Source of the DNA: Dehalococcoidia bacterium
GTDB taxonomy: Bacteria; Chloroflexota; Dehalococcoidia; SM23-28-2; RBG-16-64-32
NCBI GenBank assembly: GCA_030690405.1
Contig: JAUYGU010000007.1
Location: 1-9,609, forward strand
Reading direction: 5' to 3'
DNA: 9,609 bases
Shown: piece after piece, positions 6,772-9,609 of the stretch
Position numbering within the stretch: position 1 is the stretch's first letter
Layout: each line of letters begins with the position of its first letter
The notes under the pieces: model-generated
What the model was told of the DNA's origin: nothing
The model's database searches: none
What the model saw: only the letters and a program-made list of their open reading frames with translations
Made by a program: the position numbers and the translations under genes

Positions 6772-7566
6772 CTACCGCCCGTGGAACTCCGCCGGGCGCT
6801 TCTCCAGGAACGCCTTGATCGCCTCCCGGTTGTCCTCCGTCATGGCGGTCATGATCATCCCCTCCGCCTCGGCGTCCAGCAGCTTCGAGTAGTCGGAGAC
6901 CAGCCCCAGGTTCATGTTCTGCTTCATGCGGGCCAGGGCGATGGGCGGCCCCTTGGCGATCCGCTCGGCGAAGGCGCGCGTTTCGGCGGCGAGATTGTCG
7001 TCGGGGACGACGCGGTTCACCATGCCGATGCGCTCCGCCTCGCGGGCGTCGATCAGCTCACCGGTGAAGTACAGCTCGCGCGCCTTGGCCGGCCCGACGA
7101 GACGCTGGAGCATCCAGGTGCCGCCGTAGTCGCCGGAGAAGCCGATGCGCACAAAGGCGGTGCCGAGGCGGGCGCTCTCGCCGGCGATGCGAATGTCGCA
7201 GGCGAGGGCGAGGCTGAGGCCAGCCCCGGCGGCCGGGCCGTTGATCATGGCGATCGTCGGCTTGGGCATCTCGTGCAGCAGCCGCGAGGCCTCCTCGTTG
7301 CGCCGGAGGCGGGCCACCGGGTCCTCCTGCGGCAGCGTTTCGCCGGAGGCCATGCCGGCGATATCGCCGCCGGCGCAGAAGCCGCGACCGGCGCCGGTCA
7401 GGACCAGGCAGCGCGCGTCTTTGTCGTCGGCCACCTTCTGGATGACGCCGGGCAGCATGTCCAGCAGTTCGCCGCTGAGGGCGTTCAGCTTATCGGGGCG
7501 GTTCAGCGTGACCGTGGCGATGCGGTCGGAGATGTCCAGCAGGATGATGTCGGACGTCGTTGTCAT
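6772..7566 (-). CDS. Enoyl-CoA hydratase/isomerase (crotonase) superfamily protein
   Basis: 264 residues, the usual crotonase size. Family members act on acyl-CoA thioesters, stabilising an enolate in an oxyanion hole. Seen: VTLNRPDKLNALS (19-31), the first oxyanion-hole segment RGFCAGGDIAGM (61-72), the second GPAAGAGLSLALACDI (110-125), then GTAFVRIGFSGDYGGTW (135-151). Aligned by eye with rat enoyl-CoA hydratase, the two catalytic glutamates (144 and 164) fall on Ser118 and Phe138. An acid, Asp146, stands before YGGT, as in PaaG-like isomerases. Straight hydratase activity is therefore doubtful; isomerase or another CoA chemistry is more likely, with substrate unknown. Start at ATG 7566 has a strong AAGGAGG site 6 bases upstream. 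An upstream in-frame ATG (7692) would add 42 unconserved residues and was refused. A weak TATGAT box lies at 7600-7595. Confidence 0.88.
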   Translation of the reverse strand: MTTTSDIILLDISDRIATVTLNRPDKLNALSGELLDMLPGVIQKVADDKDARCLVLTGAGRGFCAGGDIAGMASGETLPQEDPVARLRRNEEASRLLHEMPKPTIAMINGPAAGAGLSLALACDIRIAGESARLGTAFVRIGFSGDYGGTWMLQRLVGPAKARELYFTGELIDAREAERIGMVNRVVPDDNLAAETRAFAERIAKGPPIALARMKQNMNLGLVSDYSKLLDAEAEGMIMTAMTEDNREAIKAFLEKRPAEFHGR

Positions 7567-7572
7567 AAGCGG

Positions 7573-7579
7573 CCTCCTT
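7573..7579 (-). promoter_or_regulatory. Shine-Dalgarno site AAGGAGG of the crotonase-family gene
   Basis: On the - strand AAGGAGG is followed by 6 bases and then the ATG ending at 7566. This fixes the start and rules out the longer reading frame. Confidence 0.85.
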
Positions 7580-7649
7580 GTCGAACCGGCCCCTATCATA
7601 TGGCAAAGGGAGCGGCTAGAAAAGGCGGCTCTGGTCTTGCGCCAGGTTG

Positions 7650-7655
7650 TATAAT
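7650..7655 (+). promoter_or_regulatory. Probable promoter (-10 TATAAT) of the VOC gene
   Basis: A perfect TATAAT lies 54 bases before the VOC start codon in otherwise GC-rich DNA. The -35 region 17 bases upstream (CGGCTC, 7627-7632) is poor, so the promoter may depend on an activator. Transcription would start near 7662, giving a leader of about 48 bases. Confidence 0.6.
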
Positions 7656-7664
7656 GCATCCCCA

Positions 7665-7687
7665 CGGTGCTGCCGGCGGCGGCACCG
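7665..7687 (+). promoter_or_regulatory. Stable leader hairpin at the predicted 5' end of the VOC mRNA
   Basis: CGGTGCTGCC (7665-7674) pairs with GGCGGCACCG (7678-7687) over ten pairs, including one G-U, with a three-base loop GGC. It starts within a few bases of the predicted transcription start and ends 9 bases before the ribosome site. No T-tract follows, so it is not an intrinsic terminator; 5' mRNA stabilisation or control of ribosome access is possible. Confidence 0.5.
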
Positions 7688-7696
7688 CACATCGCA

Positions 7697-7703
7697 CAGG
7701 AGG
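7697..7703 (+). promoter_or_regulatory. Shine-Dalgarno site CAGGAGG of the VOC gene
   Basis: AGGAGG with 6 bases to the ATG at 7710. It selects this start over the in-frame ORF upstream, which would run back through the promoter. Confidence 0.85.
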
Positions 7704-7709
7704 CGCCCC

Positions 7710-8552
7710 ATGCTCACACGCCTAGACCGAATGCTCCTCGCCGTCCGCGACCGGGAGGCGGCCGCGGATACGTTCTGCGATATCCTCGGCGCCGAGCGCG
7801 TGCGCGAGGACACCAGCGTGCTCCTGGCGGCGCGGCGGACGGTGGTGCAGGCCGGGATATCGGAGTTCGAGCTGCTGGAGCCGGCGGGCGACGGCCCCGT
7901 CGCGGCGCAGCTGGAGCGCTGGGGCGAGGGGATCTTCGCCGCCGGGTTCGCCACGGCGGACGTCCCGGCTCTGGCCGCCCGCCTCTCGGCACGGGGCATC
8001 GAGCACAGCGAAGAGAATGGGCGGCTGTTCATCGCCGCTGGCCAGACGCCCGGGATGAACACCGTCATCTCGCCCGACGAGCCGCGCTCGCCGGTGGGGC
8101 TGATCAAGTGTCTGTATGAGGTGACGAACATCGTCGACGATCACGCGAGCGCCGCCGCGTTCTACGCCGACATCTTCGGGCTTGACGCTTCGCGGTTCTC
8201 GCCCATCCACAGCGAGCGCTACGGCTACAGCGGCACGCTCACGCTGTTCAACCCGCCGCAGCAGCTTGACCGCATCGAGCTGACCCAGATCACGGAGCCG
8301 TCGCTGGCGATGGGCCGCTACTACGCCCGGCGGGGACAGAGCGTCTATATGTGCTACGTGGAGACGGACGATGTGCAGGCGGTGCAGCGGCGGCTGCAGG
8401 CGCGGGGTGCCCGCTACGCCGGCCGCTCGGACGACCCCAACCCGGAGGGGCTGTTCATCCACCCGACGGCGCTGCACGGGATGCTGATGGGGGTCTCCCG
8501 CACGAACCTGGCCTGGGCCTGGTCCGGCCGCCCGGAGCTGGCGCGCCGCTAG
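7710..8552 (+). CDS. Two-domain VOC (glyoxalase/dioxygenase-fold) family protein
   Basis: 280 residues forming two vicinal-oxygen-chelate modules. Module 1 is about 3-120: LDRMLLAVRDREAAADTFCDILGAERV, then the GFATADVPALAARLSARGIE helix. Module 2 is about 137-263: EVTNIVDDHASAAAFYADIFGLDASRF, then CYVETDDVQAVQRRLQARGA and a closing FIHPTALHGMLMGV strand. The last strand resembles methylmalonyl-CoA epimerase and glyoxalase I. The usual N-terminal metal His of the 'DHV' strand is absent in both modules (Arg7/Met8 and Thr139/Asn140). Glu190, His251 and His256 are the only obvious ligand candidates, so metal binding and activity are uncertain. It is divergent from the acyl-CoA crotonase gene and might act on a related CoA substrate; this is inference only. 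The stop overlaps that of the convergent membrane-protein gene. Confidence 0.82.
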   Translation: MLTRLDRMLLAVRDREAAADTFCDILGAERVREDTSVLLAARRTVVQAGISEFELLEPAGDGPVAAQLERWGEGIFAAGFATADVPALAARLSARGIEHSEENGRLFIAAGQTPGMNTVISPDEPRSPVGLIKCLYEVTNIVDDHASAAAFYADIFGLDASRFSPIHSERYGYSGTLTLFNPPQQLDRIELTQITEPSLAMGRYYARRGQSVYMCYVETDDVQAVQRRLQARGARYAGRSDDPNPEGLFIHPTALHGMLMGVSRTNLAWAWSGRPELARR

Positions 8553-8911
8553 TTTCGGTGGGCGCGCAGGTGGGCAGTGGCCGCGCCGATGGCTAGGGCG
8601 GCCAGCACACCGTTGACGATAAAGGCGGTGTTCCCCATCGCTTCAGCGTAGGGGAGCGCGCTGGCGACCGCCGCGACCAGAGCCAGCACCAGCCAACCCT
8701 GTGGGTGTCGGCCCGGCGCGAGAGCCAGCAGCGCCGCCGCCGCGAACAGAGCCGAAATCGCCAGGGCGACGCTTCCGAAAGCGATGTACACGGCGTCGGC
8801 GTTGTCTTTGTACTCGGCGAAGACTTTGGAGATTATGACGCCGGCCAAGAAGGCGAAGAATCCGGCGATGCCGACGAGGACCGCGGCCGCGGCGAGCCTT
8901 GCGACGCCCAT
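8549..8911 (-). CDS. Small four-helix integral membrane protein, function unknown
   Basis: 120 residues, not recognised. Four hydrophobic helices at about 8-30, 41-65, 72-88 and 94-115. A short polar loop with charges (FAEYKDNADA, 31-40) follows helix 1, an APGRHPQG turn lies between helices 2 and 3, and the C-terminus is basic (HLRAHRN). No catalytic or transport motif is seen. The ATG at 8911 was chosen because a purine-rich AAGAGAGGG ribosome site precedes it and a promoter-like box lies just upstream. A longer in-frame start at 8965 would place that box inside the coding region. It lies 59 bases downstream of the metal-repressor gene on the same strand and could be co-transcribed with it. 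Its TAG stop is interleaved with the VOC gene's TAG in the palindrome CTAG (8549-8552). Confidence 0.75.
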   Translation of the reverse strand: MGVARLAAAAVLVGIAGFFAFLAGVIISKVFAEYKDNADAVYIAFGSVALAISALFAAAALLALAPGRHPQGWLVLALVAAVASALPYAEAMGNTAFIVNGVLAALAIGAATAHLRAHRN

Positions 8912-8940
8912 AGCTGCCCTCTCTTGGCCCGCCAGAGGCC

Positions 8941-8949
8941 ATTGTAGCA
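8941..8949 (-). promoter_or_regulatory. Possible extended -10 promoter of the membrane-protein gene
   Basis: On the - strand the sequence reads TGCTACAAT, the TGn-plus-TACAAT form of an extended -10 element, which needs little or no -35. It sits in the 59-base gap after the repressor gene. Transcription would start near 8934, about 23 bases before the ATG, leaving room for the purine-rich ribosome site. Confidence 0.4.
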
Positions 8950-8970
8950 CCGTCCGGCTGCTCACCGCCG

Positions 8971-9609
8971 TCAGGCGGGCAGCACGCGTATCTTCGCCGC
9001 CACCGCCAGGCCGAGCGAGACGTTCTGCCCGTTGCCGGTATCGATCACCAGCACGCCGGTCGACGGCACCAGCTCCCGCACCGTGATCTCGTTCCCGGGC
9101 CGGACGTTGCCCCGCTCCAGGTAGCGCAGCAGCTCCGCGTCCTCCTCCAGCTCTTCCGAGATGAATCGGACGGTGGCGCTGTCGCCCTCCTTGAGGCTGT
9201 TCATGGGTACGAGGTTGGGGTCAAGCTTCGCGCCGGTGCCGGGGATCGGGCTGCCGTGGGGGCAGGTCAGCGGGTGGTTGAGGATCTCGTACAGCGCCTC
9301 CTCGACGCGCGGCGAGACGCCGTGCTCGAAGCGGTGCGCCTCCTCGTGCGCCTCCGCCCAGCCGAGACCGAGGATGTCCGTGAGGAACCGCTCGGATAGG
9401 CGGTGGCGGCGGGCGACGTTCTCGGCCAGCTTGAGCCCCTTGGGGGTGAGCCGGATCACCTTCCTGTCGTCGATCTCCACCATGCCGTCGCGCTCCATGC
9501 GGTGGACGGTGGCCCAGGCGGTGGGGGGCGTGACCCGCATCCAGCGCGCCAGTCGGGCGGAGATGACGGTCTCACCCTCCGTCTGGAGGCTGTAGATGGT
9601 CTGGAGGTA
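8971..9609 (-). CDS. DtxR/MntR-family metal-dependent transcriptional repressor (5' partial)
   Basis: The gene runs off the right edge; 212 residues are visible. Family members bind Fe2+ or Mn2+ and then repress metal-uptake genes. Seen, numbered from the edge: winged helix-turn-helix (about 1-55, with SARLARWMRVTPPTAWATVHRMERDGMVE), the dimer and metal domain (60-128, RRHRLSERFLTDILGL and EEAHRFEH), a HPLTCPHGSPIP segment (112-123), and an SH3/FeoA-like C-terminal domain (136-212). Recalled DtxR aligns without gaps at an offset of 10. That puts His69, Glu73 and His88 on DtxR His79/Glu83/His98, and Glu95 and His96 on Glu105/His106. His92 takes the place of Cys102. The N-terminal ligand (Met10 in DtxR, Asp8 in MntR) lies just beyond the window edge, so iron versus manganese cannot be settled. 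The internal ATG at 9540 is not the start, because homology continues to the edge. Confidence 0.9.
   Translation of the reverse strand, partial: YLQTIYSLQTEGETVISARLARWMRVTPPTAWATVHRMERDGMVEIDDRKVIRLTPKGLKLAENVARRHRLSERFLTDILGLGWAEAHEEAHRFEHGVSPRVEEALYEILNHPLTCPHGSPIPGTGAKLDPNLVPMNSLKEGDSATVRFISEELEEDAELLRYLERGNVRPGNEITVRELVPSTGVLVIDTGNGQNVSLGLAVAAKIRVLPA

Noticed and set aside
7567..7692. N-terminal extension of the crotonase protein
   Set aside because: It would bypass a strong AAGGAGG site at the conserved start and add unconserved residues.
6262..7725. Long + strand open frame crossing the LOG end, the repeat and the crotonase gene
   Set aside because: It overlaps two well-supported genes and an intergenic repeat, and its translation has no recognisable domain.
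8912..8965. Longer start for the membrane protein at 8965
   Set aside because: It would include the likely promoter and a polar leader; the ATG at 8911 has a purine-rich ribosome site.
1..9609. tRNA, rRNA, CRISPR array, insertion sequence or riboswitch
   Set aside because: No cloverleaf, regular repeat-spacer pattern, transposase frame or known riboswitch core was seen on either strand by eye.

Overview
The window is about 9.6 kb of GC-rich, gene-dense bacterial DNA with nine protein-coding genes, two of them cut by the window edges. No gap between genes is longer than about 145 bases. The most likely source is an uncultivated or deep-branching Chloroflexota (Dehalococcoidia-like). That inference rests on gene style and on an interspersed hairpin repeat at 6664-6755 of a type I associate with such genomes. 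No marker gene is present to prove it.

Bases 1-4471 (+ strand) hold a formate module of three overlapping genes: the 3' part of a NuoF-like flavin/FeS beta subunit (2-904), the molybdopterin/FeS alpha subunit of formate dehydrogenase (897-3605), and a formate/nitrite-family channel (3605-4471). The alpha subunit is the main discovery. It is split by an in-frame TGA at 1947-1949 where the family carries its catalytic selenocysteine, and a bacterial SECIS hairpin lies directly behind it. Read through, it is one 902-residue selenoprotein. A gene caller would report two broken ORFs. Together the genes suggest a cytoplasmic NAD(P)-linked formate dehydrogenase fed (or drained) by its own formate channel.

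Bases 4476-6640 hold a divergent pair: DNA polymerase IV (dinB, - strand) and a LOG-family (lysine-decarboxylase-like nucleotide hydrolase) protein (+ strand). They share a 50-bp promoter gap in which both genes look leaderless or nearly so.

Bases 6641-6771 hold the hairpin repeat between convergent genes. Bases 6772-8552 hold a second divergent pair: a crotonase-superfamily protein lacking both classical hydratase glutamates (- strand) and a two-domain VOC (glyoxalase-fold) protein (+ strand). The VOC gene has a perfect TATAAT and a strong leader hairpin. Bases 8549-9609 (- strand) hold a small four-helix membrane protein of unknown function and, upstream of it, a DtxR/MntR-type metal-dependent repressor that runs off the right edge.
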